DNA of 64,000 nucleotides from Photobacterium aquimaris (GCF_002954455.1 NZ_MSCC01000001.1:2357614-2421613), one strand, 5' to 3'. Positions 49,371 to 61,665 are shown, counted from the stretch's first letter. Notes: generated by a model not told the origin, from the sequence alone. Numbers and translations: made by a program.

Positions 49371-50198
49371 TTATTTTTTAGCCGGCGCATGTTTTTCATA
49401 CTCCGGTTTTGTTTTCCAACCCACAGCAGCGCCAGTATCATAACGCAAATCTACATAATTAATCGGCTTATCCTGCTTCAATAGCTCAGGATAAATCTCG
49501 ATAAAACGTTGTATACGTTGCATTCGAGCTTCATGCCCTAATTCAAGTATAATTCCGTTTTTTAATATCACGCGCCAAGAACCACGTTCATTAAAGGCTA
49601 ATGATGCAATTCCAAAACCCGCTTTTTTCAGCACTGGACGCATTTCACGCAATCCAGCTAAAACCTCTTGGCTACTACCTTTAGGACCAATAAGATTGGT
49701 TAACCCTAATCCTGCCACTTGTAATGCTGGCGCCTTAAAAACTTTACCAGAACGATTAACTAAATAAGTACCATTCCATTCGGCGACAGGTTGGTTTTCA
49801 ACCAAAAAGACTTTGATAGTATTCGGCCATTGTTTACGTACAGCAGCTTGAGCAACCCACGGTAATGTCTCTACCGATGCTTGAATACTATTTACATCTT
49901 GGGTCATAAAAGTACCCAGATGGTTTAAATGTAATATTGACTGTCTAACATCATCTTGAGTCAGATAATGTAACTGCCCCTGAATCACTAAGTTTGACAA
50001 GGGTAATCGGTTTGCATCCGTCATCCAGTCTTTGGTAGCACTGACAAGCCAAACCGTAAAACCAATGACAAAGAGAAAAAATGCCAATCCTCCCCACCGT
50101 TTTAAACCTCGAGGAGAGGATGATGTATGCTCTTTATTTACGACTTCTTCAGTCATCGCGTGTCTATTTACCTTACCATTTAAGCCAAACCATTCCAT
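49371..50198 (-). CDS. ftsQ: Cell division protein FtsQ
   Basis: Bitopic divisome protein that links early and late division proteins with FtsB and FtsL. It has a cytoplasmic N-terminus, one membrane helix (about residues 35-54), a POTRA domain (about 60-130, LSNLVIQGQLHYLTQDDV) and a beta domain ending with YVDLRYDTGAAVGWK. I keep start 50198, about 47 nt from the predicted promoter; ATG 50156 is an alternative and neither has a strong Shine-Dalgarno sequence. Confidence 0.93.
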   Translation of the reverse strand: MEWFGLNGKVNRHAMTEEVVNKEHTSSSPRGLKRWGGLAFFLFVIGFTVWLVSATKDWMTDANRLPLSNLVIQGQLHYLTQDDVRQSILHLNHLGTFMTQDVNSIQASVETLPWVAQAAVRKQWPNTIKVFLVENQPVAEWNGTYLVNRSGKVFKAPALQVAGLGLTNLIGPKGSSQEVLAGLREMRPVLKKAGFGIASLAFNERGSWRVILKNGIILELGHEARMQRIQRFIEIYPELLKQDKPINYVDLRYDTGAAVGWKTKPEYEKHAPAKK

Positions 50199-50251
50199 AA
50201 AGGTATTTTACGATGGTGCGCTCAGTCAGGTATAACGAGCAAAGTTAAACG

Positions 50252-50280
50252 ATTATACCGAGCAACTCGACCCACTCCAA
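50252..50280 (-). promoter_or_regulatory. Promoter of ftsQAZ
   Basis: On the minus strand TTGGAG (50275-50280), 17 bases, then a perfect TATAAT (50252-50257). It lies in the 231-bp gap that separates murC from ftsQ. Confidence 0.65.
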
Positions 50281-50340
50281 CACTCATTAGGCGTTTTCCG
50301 AGCATAACCTGACAATAAATTTATCTATTTGTCGAGAAAT

Positions 50341-50392
50341 CGCAAAAAATAGCAATCACTGGCGATGGAATATCCAATTTACAGCCAGTGAT
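50341..50392 (-). terminator. Terminator-like hairpin after murC
   Basis: ATCACTGGC and GCCAGTGAT form a 9-bp stem with a 20-base loop. On the minus strand it is followed within five bases by a six-T run. It could end or attenuate transcription of the upstream mur genes. Confidence 0.55.
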
Positions 50393-50429
50393 CAGTATTT
50401 ACGATACCATCAGCAACACTTAATACCCT

Positions 50430-51893
50430 CTAGGTATCATTGCGCATAGCGACGACATTTAACTGCAACTCTGCTAACTGGCGAGCTATTTTGCCAACAT
50501 CACCGGCACCTTGTGTCAAAACCAAATCATCATTTTGAATAATATTGGCTAATATTGCAGGCAAATTTTCTGCTTGTGGCACAAAGACAGGATCTATTTT
50601 GGCACGAGAGCGAATTGTACGACATAGTGAACGCCCGTCCGCACCTGCAATCGGTGTTTCACCAGCAGCATAAACATCTAACATCACCAGTACGTCGACT
50701 TGCTCAAGTACATTGGCAAAATCATCATATAAATCGCGAGTACGGCTATAACGATGGGGTTGGAATATCATTACTAAGCGTTTATCTGGCCAACCAGCGC
50801 GTGCCGCCTGAATCGTTACATCAACTTCACTTGGATGATGACCGTAATCATCAACCAGCATCACGTTACCATTGCCGGTCTCAAACTCACCAAGATGATC
50901 AAAACGACGACCTGTACCTTCAAACTCAATCAAAGCACGCATGATGGCATCATCACTAACACCTTCTTCTGTCGCAACCGCAATCGCCGCTGTTGCATTA
51001 AGGGCATTGTGTTTACCTGGAATATTAAGAGTAATATTCAATGCCGGCTTATCATTACGTAATACGGTAAAGTGACCTTGCTGACCAGTTTGGGTGTAAT
51101 TTACTAATCGTACATCAGCATCTTCAGCAAAACCGTAAGTCAGCATTGGACGCCCGACGCGTGGTAATAATTCACGTACCACAGGATCATCAATACACAT
51201 CACCGCTAAACCATAAAATGGTAGGTTATGGATGAAATCAATGAAGGTCTGCTTTAACACTTCAAAATCACCACCATAAGTATCCATATGGTCAGCTTCA
51301 ATGTTAGTGACTACACACACCATTGGCTGTAAGTGTAAGAAAGAAGCATCGCTTTCATCAGCTTCAGCAATTAAATAACGGCTACAACCTAGACGGGCAT
51401 TAGTACCTGCGCTTTTAACTAAGCCACCATTAACAAATGTTGGATCAAGCCCAGCTTCAGAATAAATTTGCGTCGCTAACGCTGTGGTGGTGGTTTTTCC
51501 ATGCGTTCCCGCAATTGCAATACCATGACGGTAACGCATTAACTCAGCCAACATTTCAGCACGACGTACTACAGGAATACGTAACTCTGTTGCTGCTAAT
51601 AGTTCTGGATTTTGCTTGCTGATAGCGGTTGATGCTACCACCACACTTGCGCCTTCAACATTTTCAGCCGCATGACCAAAAAAGATCTCAGCCCCTTTGG
51701 CAGTCAAACGATTCGTAACCGCATTAGGCGCAATATCCGACCCACTAATGCGATAACCTTCATTAACTAATACTTCTGCGATGCCACTCATGCCAGCACC
51801 ACCAATACCAACAAAGTGGATCCGTTCGACTCGGCGCATCTCGGGCACCATAGTTCGAATCTTTGCTAATTGCTGGTTATCCAGTTTACTCAT
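50430..51893 (-). CDS. murC: UDP-N-acetylmuramate-L-alanine ligase
   Basis: Adds L-alanine to UDP-MurNAc, the first amino acid of the stem peptide. It has the N-terminal Rossmann motif [12 protein letters not shown], the ATP-binding GTHGKTTTT, and the ligase-family EADESDASF and [10 protein letters not shown]. Length is 487 aa from ATG 51893; a GTG directly before it is less likely. The next gene in E. coli, ddlB, is not here. Confidence 0.97.
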   Translation of the reverse strand: MSKLDNQQLAKIRTMVPEMRRVERIHFVGIGGAGMSGIAEVLVNEGYRISGSDIAPNAVTNRLTAKGAEIFFGHAAENVEGASVVVASTAISKQNPELLAATELRIPVVRRAEMLAELMRYRHGIAIAGTHGKTTTTALATQIYSEAGLDPTFVNGGLVKSAGTNARLGCSRYLIAEADESDASFLHLQPMVCVVTNIEADHMDTYGGDFEVLKQTFIDFIHNLPFYGLAVMCIDDPVVRELLPRVGRPMLTYGFAEDADVRLVNYTQTGQQGHFTVLRNDKPALNITLNIPGKHNALNATAAIAVATEEGVSDDAIMRALIEFEGTGRRFDHLGEFETGNGNVMLVDDYGHHPSEVDVTIQAARAGWPDKRLVMIFQPHRYSRTRDLYDDFANVLEQVDVLVMLDVYAAGETPIAGADGRSLCRTIRSRAKIDPVFVPQAENLPAILANIIQNDDLVLTQGAGDVGKIARQLAELQLNVVAMRNDT

Positions 51894-51908
51894 CACTTTT
51901 GTTCCTGT

Positions 51909-52973
51909 TTAATTCTTTGCTAGTGATTTGATCACATCAGCAACCCGTTGGTCTGCGTCAATGATAGCGGCATTACGCGCGGCACAAGCCATGTGCTCAA
52001 GCGCAATACGATTTAATAAATTAATTTGTTGCGCTAAACCATCAACGGTTAATTGCGGTTGCTCAATCATTTTTGCTGCGCCACACGCCACTAAGTGCTC
52101 GGCATTTAGTGCTTGTTGTCGATCTTTGTGCATAAAGGGAATAAAGATCGCTCCCACCCCTGCCGCTGATAACTCTGATACCGTCAATGCACCAGAGCGA
52201 CAAACAACTAAATCAGCCCAGCCATACGCGGCAGCAACATCATCAATAAACTCAGTAACTTTGTGCGATGTATGGGTATCTTTAGCGTAGGCTTGTTCAG
52301 TCGATTGCTGATTGCCTTTACCCGCTTGGTGCCAAATCGTGACGTTATCACCTAACAGCGCCGCAACTTCAGGCATGGTCTGATTTAAAATACGCGCACC
52401 TTGACTGCCACCCATCACTAACACGCGAATCGGACCACTACGTTCAGCAAAACGTTGCTTAGGATCAGCCAATAAAGTTACATCTTGACGAACAGGATTA
52501 CCCACTACTTGCTTATTCTTAAACGCACCTGGAAATGCTTGTAATACTTTGGTAGCGATTTTAGCAAGCCATTGATTGGTTAAACCCGCAACGGCATTTT
52601 GTTCATGCAGAACCACCGGAATACCAAGTGACCAAGCAGCTACACCACCGGGACCACTGACATACCCCCCCATACCTAGCACCACATCAGGCTGCCATGC
52701 TTGCATGTATTTACGAGCTTGAAAAATCGCTTTGAGAATTTTAAATGGCGCGCCAAGTAACGCTACAATTCCGCTACCACGTAGGCCTTTGACTTTAATA
52801 AAATCAATATCAATACCATGCTTGGGTACTAATTCCGCTTCCATTCGATCCGCAGTGCCTAACCAGCGAATTTCCCAACCTTGTTGCTGTAATTGACGTG
52901 CAACTGCAAGTCCAGGGAATACGTGACCACCAGTACCACCAGCCATCACCAATAAACGTTTATTCTTTGTCAT
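51909..52973 (-). CDS. murG: Lipid II synthase MurG
   Basis: GT-B glycosyltransferase at the inner face of the membrane that adds GlcNAc to lipid I. It has the N-terminal [14 protein letters not shown], the [12 protein letters not shown] loop, LHEQNAVAG and the C-terminal [13 protein letters not shown]-GlcNAc-binding motif. Length is 354 aa. It overlaps the end of ftsW by 14 bp. Confidence 0.97.
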   Translation of the reverse strand: MTKNKRLLVMAGGTGGHVFPGLAVARQLQQQGWEIRWLGTADRMEAELVPKHGIDIDFIKVKGLRGSGIVALLGAPFKILKAIFQARKYMQAWQPDVVLGMGGYVSGPGGVAAWSLGIPVVLHEQNAVAGLTNQWLAKIATKVLQAFPGAFKNKQVVGNPVRQDVTLLADPKQRFAERSGPIRVLVMGGSQGARILNQTMPEVAALLGDNVTIWHQAGKGNQQSTEQAYAKDTHTSHKVTEFIDDVAAAYGWADLVVCRSGALTVSELSAAGVGAIFIPFMHKDRQQALNAEHLVACGAAKMIEQPQLTVDGLAQQINLLNRIALEHMACAARNAAIIDADQRVADVIKSLAKN

Positions 52974-54273
52974 TAGAATGCTTTTTATCTTGTTCTAGTT
53001 GTGAATGTTCAGCAGTTGCTAGGCTCTGTAAACCTAAAGATCCTTGCTCAACCGCTACTTCCATATTATCTAATGCTTCATCATCAACATCAGCTGGTTG
53101 CTCTGATGAGAATTTAGCGGCAACCCGTTGTTCAAAATCAATCCGAATCAAAATTGCCACCGCGGCGGCCATAATAAATAGGCTCGAACCACCATAACTG
53201 ATCAACGGTAGCGTTAAGCCTTTAGTCGGTACGATACCGGCAGCTGCGCCAACGTTAACTAAGGTTTGGAATGCAAACCAAATACCAAATCCAGTTGCCA
53301 GATAACCACCAAAAAGCAAGCCATCTTCAAGACATTTACGGCCAATTATGATCGCTTTAAACACTAACGCAAATAACAGCGTTAATACCACGATAACCCC
53401 AATCAAACCTAATTCTTCGGCTAACACCGCAAACACAAAGTCAGTATGTGCTTCAGGAAGGTAAGCCAGCTTTTGAATCGAGTTACCTAAACCTTGCCCA
53501 AACCAATCACCACGACCAAATGCCATTAGTGACTGGGTTAACTGATAGCCACTACCGTATGGATCTTGCCATGGATTTAAGAATGAGGTTACTCGTCGCA
53601 GACGATAGGGCTCAAATACGATCAACATCGTAATCCCCCCCAATGCCACACCTATCATGACTAAGAATTGCCATAAACGTGCACCAGCAAGAAACAGCAT
53701 GCCAATAGTACCAACGAACATTACCACGAACGAGCCTAAGTCAGGTTGTTGGAGTAATAAAAACCCCATAATACCCAGCACTGCAAGAGGCTTTAGAAAA
53801 CCGGTAACACTGCCTCTAACTTCTTTATTTTTACGAACTAAATAGCCCGCTAGAAACACAAATAATGACAGTTTAGCAACTTCGGCTGGCTGCAAGTTAA
53901 ACACACCAAGTGGAATCCAACGTGCCGCACCATTAACTGAACGCCCAATAACTAATACCACGATCAATAATAAGATCGAAGTTAGTAACATCGGTACGCT
54001 ATATTTTTCCCATTTGGTTAATGGAACTTGCATTACAATCGCTGCAATCACTAATGAACACGCGAGAAAAAACGCATGTCGCAGTGCAAAGAAGAAAGGA
54101 ATGCCAGTAAGACGAGTGGCGACAGGTATGGATGCTGAGGTTACCATCACTAAACCGGTAATCATTAAGGCTATAGCTATCCACACTAATTGGCGATCAT
54201 ACAGAATCGGTTTGGCTGGCTTTAAAAACCAGCCAGACACTACCGATAATCCGTTACGGGCCATTTTAAACAT
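52960..54273 (-). CDS. ftsW: Septal peptidoglycan polymerase FtsW
   Basis: SEDS-family glycosyltransferase that works with FtsI in septal wall synthesis. About ten membrane helices, with the conserved [18 protein letters not shown] and the C-terminal [13 protein letters not shown] signature. The cytoplasmic C-terminal tail of about 50 residues is acidic and longer than in E. coli. Length is 437 aa. The start overlaps the murD stop (TAATG). Confidence 0.97.
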   Translation of the reverse strand: MFKMARNGLSVVSGWFLKPAKPILYDRQLVWIAIALMITGLVMVTSASIPVATRLTGIPFFFALRHAFFLACSLVIAAIVMQVPLTKWEKYSVPMLLTSILLLIVVLVIGRSVNGAARWIPLGVFNLQPAEVAKLSLFVFLAGYLVRKNKEVRGSVTGFLKPLAVLGIMGFLLLQQPDLGSFVVMFVGTIGMLFLAGARLWQFLVMIGVALGGITMLIVFEPYRLRRVTSFLNPWQDPYGSGYQLTQSLMAFGRGDWFGQGLGNSIQKLAYLPEAHTDFVFAVLAEELGLIGVIVVLTLLFALVFKAIIIGRKCLEDGLLFGGYLATGFGIWFAFQTLVNVGAAAGIVPTKGLTLPLISYGGSSLFIMAAAVAILIRIDFEQRVAAKFSSEQPADVDDEALDNMEVAVEQGSLGLQSLATAEHSQLEQDKKHSNDKE

Positions 54274-55610
54274 TACATATTTCCTGAGACTGAATCTTGA
54301 AGCCGAATGGCTTGTTCAACAAAAGCATCACCGCGGGCCATAAAGTTGGCAAATTGATCCCAACTGGCACATGCCGGTGATAATAAAACCATATCGCCAG
54401 CATGTACTGTTGCTGCTGCACGATCCATTGCTTCACTCATGGTGTCGACATTTATCGCATCCTCTACGAGTTCGCTAAATAAATGACCATCACGCCCAAA
54501 ACAATACAGTTGTACATTTAAGTCAGCCAGAACAGGTTTAAGTTCACTGAAGTCAGCACCTTTACCATCGCCACCCATTAATAAATGCAGTTTGCCAGCC
54601 AGTTGTAAGCCTGTTAATGCTGCCAAAGTGCTAGCAAGGTTGGTTGCTTTAGAGTCATTAACCCATTTAACACCATGTTGATTAACGGCAAGTTGGCAAC
54701 GATGAGCAAGGCCGGTATAACGACGCATTGCTTGGCAAGCAGCCTGACGATCAATGCCGATCGCGTCAGCTAACGCTAATGCCGCTAAACAGTTAGCTAC
54801 ATTATGACGCCCAACTAAAGCAATCTCACTCACAGCCATTAATGGCTCACCTGCTATAGCGAGCCATTCCGCACCATCAACGCTAACTAAACCATAATCG
54901 TTACTATCAAAACCAAAACTGGTCATGTCACTGCTAAATAACGGTTTCGTGGCCAGATCATCACGGTTATAAACAGCTAATTTGGCATGATTAAAAATAC
55001 GCATTTTAGCGTTACTATAATCACCTAAACCGCCAGGATAGCGATCCATATGATCTTCAGATAAATTTAAATATACCGCCGCTTCAAGAGCTAATGATGA
55101 GGTGGTTTCTAACTGAAAACTTGAAAGTTCTAATACATAAAGATCATGATCTTGCGCCAACATATCCAGCGCCGCAAAACCAATATTGCCACCAACACCA
55201 ACATTGATACCGGCTTCTTTAGCCATTTCACCGACTAAACTGGTGACAGTACTTTTACCGTTAGATCCTGTGATCGCAACCACGGGTTTATTAACCGCAC
55301 GCGCAAATAATTCAATATCACCGACAAGCTCAATCCCTGCTTGTGCTGCTAACAATAACTCCGGCGTTGCCAATGCAATACCTGGGCTAGCCACAATCAA
55401 ATCAGCATCTAACAACCATGCTAAATTCCACTGCCCAGCACACATAGCAACGCCTGCGGGCAATTGGTCTTGGCCTGGTGGATTATCACGAGTATCAATC
55501 ACTTTAATATCCAGCGATTGCGGTAATCGTACTAAATGGTTAACTACAGATAGACCGGTCATACCAAGTCCAATCACAACAACCTTATTAATACCAACCA
55601 AGCCATTCAT
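54273..55610 (-). CDS. murD: UDP-N-acetylmuramoylalanine-D-glutamate ligase
   Basis: Adds D-glutamate to UDP-MurNAc-L-Ala. It has the ATP-binding [11 protein letters not shown], the LELSSFQLE and [11 protein letters not shown] blocks and the VNDSKATN motif. Length is 445 aa. Only one base separates it from mraY upstream, and it shares a stop/start overlap with ftsW. Confidence 0.97.
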   Translation of the reverse strand: MNGLVGINKVVVIGLGMTGLSVVNHLVRLPQSLDIKVIDTRDNPPGQDQLPAGVAMCAGQWNLAWLLDADLIVASPGIALATPELLLAAQAGIELVGDIELFARAVNKPVVAITGSNGKSTVTSLVGEMAKEAGINVGVGGNIGFAALDMLAQDHDLYVLELSSFQLETTSSLALEAAVYLNLSEDHMDRYPGGLGDYSNAKMRIFNHAKLAVYNRDDLATKPLFSSDMTSFGFDSNDYGLVSVDGAEWLAIAGEPLMAVSEIALVGRHNVANCLAALALADAIGIDRQAACQAMRRYTGLAHRCQLAVNQHGVKWVNDSKATNLASTLAALTGLQLAGKLHLLMGGDGKGADFSELKPVLADLNVQLYCFGRDGHLFSELVEDAINVDTMSEAMDRAAATVHAGDMVLLSPACASWDQFANFMARGDAFVEQAIRLQDSVSGNM

Positions 55611-55611
55611 G

Positions 55612-56694
55612 TTAACGTACCTTCAATGTTGCTAATGCAATCAATACCAGCATCAACGTGATAATCCAAAAACGGACAATAACACGTGGTTCTGGCCAGC
55701 CTTTTAATTCGTAGTGATGGTGAATCGGTGCCATACGGAAAATACGTTGACCACGTAATTTAAACGAGCCGACTTGTAGAATTACCGATACAGTTTCCAT
55801 CACAAATACACCACCCATGATCACCAACAAAAACTCTTGGCGAACCAATACTGCAATCGTACCCAGTGCGCCACCTAATGCTAATGAGCCTACATCGCCC
55901 ATAAACACTTGCGCTGGGTAAGTGTTAAACCATAAGAAACCTAAACCTGCACCAACAATTGCAGTACACAAAATAACTAACTCACCCGCATTGCTTAAGT
56001 AAGGGATGTGCAGATATTCGGCATAGTTGTAGTTACCCGTTGCCCAAGCAATGAAGGCAAAACCTGCAGCAACCATCACTGTTGGCATAATTGCCAGACC
56101 ATCGAGACCATCAGTTAAGTTAACTGCGTTACTGGTGCCAACAATCACAAAATAAGTCAGTACGATATAAGCCAGACCCAATTGTGGCATCACATCTTTA
56201 AAGAACGGCACTACTAATTGGGTTGCAGCAGTATCTTTACCGTAAGCATAAAGCACAAAAGCCACCACAAGTGCGATGGCTGACTGCCAGAAATATTTCC
56301 AACGCGCAATTAAGCCGTCGGTGTTTTTATGGACAACTTTGCGGTAATCATCAACAAAGCCCACTGCGCCATAACCAAGCATGACAACCAGTACCGCCCA
56401 AACATAAGGGTTGCTCAGATCACACCACAATAATACGGTTAACGTAATTGCAGCGAGAATCATTAGTCCGCCCATGGTTGGCGTACCACGCTTACTGAAA
56501 TGTGACTCAGGGCCGTCATTACGTACCACTTGGCCAATTTGCAGCATTTGTAAACGCGCAATCATCCGTGGACCAAGCCACAATGAGAACAGTAACGCTG
56601 TTAAAATACTCATGATGGCGCGAAACGTCAGGTATTCAAACAGACGGAAAAAAGGGATTGAGGACTGAAAGTGGTCAGCTAACCAGTAAATCAT
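55612..56694 (-). CDS. mraY: Phospho-N-acetylmuramoyl-pentapeptide transferase
   Basis: Ten-helix membrane enzyme that moves phospho-MurNAc-pentapeptide to undecaprenyl phosphate, making lipid I. It has the GTPTMGG loop, FVDDYRK with catalytic aspartates, [24 protein letters not shown] and the HHH-type [11 protein letters not shown] loop. Length is 360 aa. Its start overlaps the murF stop by one base (TAATG). Confidence 0.97.
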   Translation of the reverse strand: MIYWLADHFQSSIPFFRLFEYLTFRAIMSILTALLFSLWLGPRMIARLQMLQIGQVVRNDGPESHFSKRGTPTMGGLMILAAITLTVLLWCDLSNPYVWAVLVVMLGYGAVGFVDDYRKVVHKNTDGLIARWKYFWQSAIALVVAFVLYAYGKDTAATQLVVPFFKDVMPQLGLAYIVLTYFVIVGTSNAVNLTDGLDGLAIMPTVMVAAGFAFIAWATGNYNYAEYLHIPYLSNAGELVILCTAIVGAGLGFLWFNTYPAQVFMGDVGSLALGGALGTIAVLVRQEFLLVIMGGVFVMETVSVILQVGSFKLRGQRIFRMAPIHHHYELKGWPEPRVIVRFWIITLMLVLIALATLKVR

Positions 56695-58076
56695 TATTTA
56701 TCTTCCTGCAATGCAATAATAACATCTTCCATATGTGAGCTACGCGCACCTTTGGCAAGCACAGTCACTTGTGAAGTATGATGTTGGCTAAGTTGTTGAT
56801 GTAATTTTTGTTTAAGTTCATCGATCAATGCAGTTTTATCACTAAAATGCTGACCATTATTTAATTGGCTAACAACAGCGCTGGCACGACCAAATGTCAT
56901 CACACCATCAAACTGTTTTTCACGCGCATATTCGCCAACTTCACGGTGTAAACTGTCGCTTTCGACGCCCAGTTCAGCCATGTCACCAAGAATAAAGTAA
57001 CGTTTACCGCTAAAGCTAGACAGCACATCAATCGCGGCTTTCACCGAGGCGACACTGGCATTATAAGTATCATCAATTAACCGTAACCCTGAGCGTGGTT
57101 CAGTGATCGCTAATCGTCCTTTGACATTAGTTACGGTTTCTAAACCCAGTTTAATCTCGGTTAACGTTGCCCCTAATGCCATGGTTAATGCCGCCGCAGC
57201 CAACGCATTACTGACATTATGCATTCCAGCAAGCGTTAAGCTGATTTCGATAGCACCTTGTGGGGTTTGCATCATAAAACACGCTAAACCTTGAGGGTTA
57301 ATTTTGATCGCAGTTGCAAAGTAGTCGGCATTATCGCTAGTAGCAGAAAAGCTCGCGACAGTATGTGCTACCAGTGACGGTTGCCACATCTCAAGTCGAT
57401 TAGAATCAAGATTAATCACCGCTTGTCCTGATGCGGTTAGCCCTTCAAAAATTTCACCCTTGGCTTTGGCGACACCAGCTAATGAACCAAAACCTTCAAG
57501 GTGAGCCGCTGCCAGATTATTAATCAATGCCACATCAGGTTTTACTAATGCAGTGGTATAGGCTATTTCACCTAAGTGATTCGCACCCAGTTCGATCACG
57601 GCATACTTATCGGCAGGTGTTAAGCGCAATAATGTTAGTGGCACACCAATATCATTATTAAAATTACCTGCGGTTGCGAGTACTTTACCTTTGGTCGCTA
57701 AAATTGCCGCCGCCATTTCTTTTACGGTGGTTTTGCCACAGCTACCCGTTAAAGCAAGGGTTTTTAAGCCATGTTCAGCAGCCATTTTAGCTTTTAGCCA
57801 TGCGCCTAGCTGCCCCAAAGCTTGATGGGTATCAGCCACCACTAATTGTGGAATATCTAACGCTAAACGCTTACTGACCAATAATGCTTTAGCACCGTTT
57901 TCAAGCGCATTATGACAAAAGTCATGCGCATCAAAACGTTCACCAATAAGCGCAATAAAGAGGGTGTCATCATCAATCGCACGAGTATCGGTTGATACCG
58001 CTGCAATCTCAGTATCATCTCCGATTAATTCAGCTGCTAATACTGTTTGTAACTGACTCAATTGAACCTTGATCAT
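56694..58076 (-). CDS. murF: UDP-N-acetylmuramoyl-tripeptide-D-alanyl-D-alanine ligase
   Basis: Adds D-Ala-D-Ala to the muramyl tripeptide. It has the ATP-binding [11 protein letters not shown], the [13 protein letters not shown] block and [16 protein letters not shown]. Length is 460 aa. It overlaps murE by 4 bp. Its D-Ala-D-Ala substrate must come from a ddl gene outside this window. Confidence 0.97.
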   Translation of the reverse strand: MIKVQLSQLQTVLAAELIGDDTEIAAVSTDTRAIDDDTLFIALIGERFDAHDFCHNALENGAKALLVSKRLALDIPQLVVADTHQALGQLGAWLKAKMAAEHGLKTLALTGSCGKTTVKEMAAAILATKGKVLATAGNFNNDIGVPLTLLRLTPADKYAVIELGANHLGEIAYTTALVKPDVALINNLAAAHLEGFGSLAGVAKAKGEIFEGLTASGQAVINLDSNRLEMWQPSLVAHTVASFSATSDNADYFATAIKINPQGLACFMMQTPQGAIEISLTLAGMHNVSNALAAAALTMALGATLTEIKLGLETVTNVKGRLAITEPRSGLRLIDDTYNASVASVKAAIDVLSSFSGKRYFILGDMAELGVESDSLHREVGEYAREKQFDGVMTFGRASAVVSQLNNGQHFSDKTALIDELKQKLHQQLSQHHTSQVTVLAKGARSSHMEDVIIALQEDK

Positions 58077-59608
58077 CGCTGTTCTCCAAATAATGCCGCT
58101 ACAGTTTCGCGGTCTGAATAGTGGATCGTACGATCGGCAAGGATCTGGTAGTCTTCATGACCTTTACCAGCAACCAAAATAATATCGTTCGCGTTAGCTT
58201 GCGATAGCGCATAAGCACAGGCTTGAGCACGATCATGAATCACAGTTGCAGCTGTAGCTGTGGTTAACCCCGCTTGCATATCTCGCATGATTTGCAGTGG
58301 ATCTTCACTACGTGGATTATCATCAACGAGTACAATATGATCGGCAAATTGCTCGGAAATTGCAGCCATCATTGGTCGTTTACCGCTATCACGATCACCG
58401 CCACAGCCAAATAAACACCATAACTGACCATCACAATGCACTCGTAGAGCTTGCAATGCTTTTTCTAATGCATCAGGAGTATGCGCATAATCAACGACCA
58501 TCATCGCTTTTGAGGCGGTTGGATCTTGAAACACTTCCATTCGCCCTATCACGGCTTGCAGCTGTGGTGCTACCGCCAACAATGCAGCCATGTCATGGCC
58601 TGTGGCAAGTAATGTTGCTAATGCTAATAATAAATTAGTCGCATTAAATGAACCGACTAACGGCGCGGTGAATTTACCGTTACCCCAGCTTGATTCAAAG
58701 CAGATCGTCACCCCTTGAGTACTAAAATCAACCGCTGTCGCTGCCAATTTTGGTCCTGAGTGCGTAGCCACAGCCGCAGGATTGAGCGCAACTGCAACCG
58801 CTTGGGGTAAATCAGCTAACCACTGTTGACCCACACTATCATCGGCATTTATTACTGCAATGCCACTGTCGTGGACGGTGAATAAGCTTTTTTTCGCAGC
58901 CGCGTAATGCGCCATATCGCCATGATAATCAAGATGATCACGACTAAGGTTAGTAAAAATGCTCGCCACAAAATGCAACGCACTCACACGACCTTGTACT
59001 AAGCCATGAGAGGAAACTTCCATCGCAGCAAAATTGGCCCCTTGAGCCACTAATTCTGCCAAGGTTTGTTGAATTTCAATCGCACTACCAGTGGTATTTA
59101 GCGCTGGCTGCAGATCAGCTAATAAGCCGTTACCGGTAGTACCCATCACTCCAGCACGATAACCAATCAGATCTGCCCACTGTGCTAATAACTGGCTAAT
59201 AGTCGTTTTACCATTGGTGCCCGTTACTGCATACAATTTAAGCTGACTATCAGGCTCAGCATAAAAGCGCCCTGCAATAGCAGATAACTTATGCCCTAAA
59301 TCGTGCAGATAGATAATGATAATGCCATTCTGAAACTGAATATCACCATCAGTGGCGATACTTTCAGCTTCTGCAACAATTGCACTCGCACCTGCAGCAA
59401 TGGCATTTGTTATAAAACGACGTCCATCAACAATGTGACCTTTCACCGCCGCAAATAAACAGCCTGCAGTTACTTGGCGGCTATCCAATGTCATCGACGT
59501 TAACAGCAATTGTCCGTATTCAGTCGGTACATTATTCGCTGTTAACCAAGGCGCAAGCAGCGCGCCCAATTGTACTTCCTGTTTAACCAATGCCATGATC
59601 ACACTCAT
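58073..59608 (-). CDS. murE: UDP-N-acetylmuramoylalanyl-D-glutamate-2,6-diaminopimelate ligase
   Basis: Adds meso-diaminopimelate. It has the ATP-binding GTNGKTTISQL and the DNPRSEDP motif, which selects meso-DAP in the family; VDYAHTPDAL and GKGHEDYQ are also present. Length is 511 aa. The N-terminus has an unusual extra stretch before the Rossmann-type domain start, and a start at the internal Met (MALVKQEV) is possible. It overlaps ftsI by 4 bp. Confidence 0.96.
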   Translation of the reverse strand: MSVIMALVKQEVQLGALLAPWLTANNVPTEYGQLLLTSMTLDSRQVTAGCLFAAVKGHIVDGRRFITNAIAAGASAIVAEAESIATDGDIQFQNGIIIIYLHDLGHKLSAIAGRFYAEPDSQLKLYAVTGTNGKTTISQLLAQWADLIGYRAGVMGTTGNGLLADLQPALNTTGSAIEIQQTLAELVAQGANFAAMEVSSHGLVQGRVSALHFVASIFTNLSRDHLDYHGDMAHYAAAKKSLFTVHDSGIAVINADDSVGQQWLADLPQAVAVALNPAAVATHSGPKLAATAVDFSTQGVTICFESSWGNGKFTAPLVGSFNATNLLLALATLLATGHDMAALLAVAPQLQAVIGRMEVFQDPTASKAMMVVDYAHTPDALEKALQALRVHCDGQLWCLFGCGGDRDSGKRPMMAAISEQFADHIVLVDDNPRSEDPLQIMRDMQAGLTTATAATVIHDRAQACAYALSQANANDIILVAGKGHEDYQILADRTIHYSDRETVAALFGEQR

Positions 59609-61344
59609 TTATCTATTTTTAGCGTATCAGCATCTGGCGGCACGTTTAAAATCTGTAATGCGCCACCAAGTACCTTGGATAAAATTGGCGCAGCCACTGC
59701 ACCACCATAGAATTTATCGCCTTTCGGCTCGTTCACCATTACCACTATCGCTAAGCGTGGGTGACTAATTGGTGCCACACCAACGGTATATGAGAAGTAA
59801 TCATTACCATAGCCACCAGCAACAGCTTTTTTGGCAGTACCGGTTTTAACACCAACACGGTAGCCAGGAACAGCTGCGCGCCAACCACCGCCACCGCCTT
59901 TTTTATCCGTTACTGACTCAATCATTAACAGAATTTTCTTGGCAATTTTAGGATCAAGTACTTGCTCACCCGGTACCACTTTTTCTGTTTTCAAGATCGA
60001 AAGTGGACGTTTAATACCATAAGCACCTAAGGTGGTGTAAGCATGCAATAACTGAATTGGGGTTAACGAAATACCGTAACCATAAGCTAAGGTTGCGCGG
60101 CCAATGTCAGACCAACGATAACGATTAGGAAAATGACCCGTTGTTTCACCAATTAGGTTAATACCTGATGGCTCATCAAAACCAACCTTACGGTAAGTAT
60201 CAAGAATGTCTTCGACTGGCATTGCCAACGATAATTTACTCACACCGATGTTACTCGATTTTTGTAAAATACGTTGTACCGTTGCTAGCGGTTCGATACG
60301 TGATACGTCAGTGATCACCTTAGAGCCAACACGGAAATGCTTACTTTGCGGAATATTGATCAACGTATGTTCATTAACAATGCCATTTTTAAGTGCGGTA
60401 TAAACCACAAATGGCTTCACCGTTGAGCCAGGCTCAAAGGTGTCAGTGATCACGCGGTTACGCATTTTATACGGTTGACGATCATTGCGATCATTAGGGT
60501 TAAATGACGGCGCATTGACCATCGCCAGAATTTCACCAGTGCGCACATCTGAAATAGCAATACTGACGGAGGTTGCTGGAATATCCATCACCCCTTCTTT
60601 CGCGGCTCGGTAAGCTATCGCTTGAATGCGCTGATCAATACTTAGCTCTAACGGTTTACCCGGTTGACGGCTTTGTTGAGAAATATTTTCCACCACACGA
60701 CCATAACGATCTTTACGTACCGTTCGGCGGCCAGGCTCACCCGTTAACCAACCATCATAGGTTTTTTCGATACCATCAAGTCCATGGCCATCAATACCAG
60801 TAAAACCAATTAATTGGGCGCTAACTTCACCTGAAGGATAAAAACGACGCGACTCAGCCCGTAAACCAATACCCTTTAATTTTAATTTTTCGACATAATT
60901 AGCCATTGGTGGACTAACTTGACGCGCAAGATAAATGAATTTACGGTTTTTATTTTTTTCAATGCGTTGCAGTAGCTTGGCACGGTTTAAATCCAACACA
61001 TCAGCCAGTGCATTCCAACGGTTAGTATCACTAAGGCCACCGTGTTTGAAAATCTCAACAGGGTTAGCAAACACCGCTTGTACTGGCACACTTACAGCCA
61101 GTTGCTCACCGTTACGATCAGAGATAATGCCACGTGCAGAAGGCATTAACTGTACCCGTAGCGAACGGGCATCACCTTCTTGAATAAGACGACCAGGTTC
61201 AAGTACCTGAATATAAGCAGCACGAGCAATTAGGCCAAAGAAACCTAATAAAATAAAACCGCAGATGATGGCAAAACGCCATTTTAAAAATGGCGTGCTC
61301 TTAGAAGATTGAGTCTTTTTATTTGGACGATTAAATAATTTCAT
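59605..61344 (-). CDS. ftsI: Septal transpeptidase FtsI (PBP3)
   Basis: Division-specific class B PBP. It has one N-terminal membrane helix (about residues 24-46), a pedestal domain starting with SARGIISDRNGEQLAVS, and a transpeptidase domain with EPGSTVKPF (Ser nucleophile), the SSN motif (KSSNIGVSKL) and KTGTAKK. Length is 579 aa. It starts 3 bp after ftsL and ends overlapping murE. Confidence 0.97.
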   Translation of the reverse strand: MKLFNRPNKKTQSSKSTPFLKWRFAIICGFILLGFFGLIARAAYIQVLEPGRLIQEGDARSLRVQLMPSARGIISDRNGEQLAVSVPVQAVFANPVEIFKHGGLSDTNRWNALADVLDLNRAKLLQRIEKNKNRKFIYLARQVSPPMANYVEKLKLKGIGLRAESRRFYPSGEVSAQLIGFTGIDGHGLDGIEKTYDGWLTGEPGRRTVRKDRYGRVVENISQQSRQPGKPLELSIDQRIQAIAYRAAKEGVMDIPATSVSIAISDVRTGEILAMVNAPSFNPNDRNDRQPYKMRNRVITDTFEPGSTVKPFVVYTALKNGIVNEHTLINIPQSKHFRVGSKVITDVSRIEPLATVQRILQKSSNIGVSKLSLAMPVEDILDTYRKVGFDEPSGINLIGETTGHFPNRYRWSDIGRATLAYGYGISLTPIQLLHAYTTLGAYGIKRPLSILKTEKVVPGEQVLDPKIAKKILLMIESVTDKKGGGGGWRAAVPGYRVGVKTGTAKKAVAGGYGNDYFSYTVGVAPISHPRLAIVVMVNEPKGDKFYGGAVAAPILSKVLGGALQILNVPPDADTLKIDK

Positions 61345-61347
61345 CTT

Positions 61348-61665
61348 TTAATGTATGACTATTTCATTATCGACAGATGGACGTTGCATTTTGAGTTCAG
61401 TTTCAGCTAATCGTTCAATACGACTGTGCTCGGCAAGCGAGTTTTCTTCAAGAATTTGATTTCGCCACTCAACATCATAGTTCTCACGTTGCATCAGCAA
61501 TTTTTCTTGCTGAGCAATTAATTGGCGAGATTCATGAGTAACATAAACAACAGATAAGGCAGAAATGAGGATAGCGAAGGCTAGAATCAGCGGCACTAAC
61601 CCGACCGTGACGAGGTCTCGTCCGATCAGGCTAGCCAGATTCATTGAAGATTCTGTTGGTTTCAT
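61348..61665 (-). CDS. ftsL: Cell division protein FtsL
   Basis: Small bitopic divisome protein that forms a coiled coil with FtsB and activates FtsWI. It has a cytoplasmic stretch, a membrane helix (about residues 19-41) and a periplasmic leucine-zipper-like helix (about 42-95). Length is 105 aa. Sequence is weakly conserved in this family; the position between rsmH and ftsI settles the identity. It overlaps rsmH by 4 bp. Confidence 0.93.
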   Translation of the reverse strand: MKPTESSMNLASLIGRDLVTVGLVPLILAFAILISALSVVYVTHESRQLIAQQEKLLMQRENYDVEWRNQILEENSLAEHSRIERLAETELKMQRPSVDNEIVIH

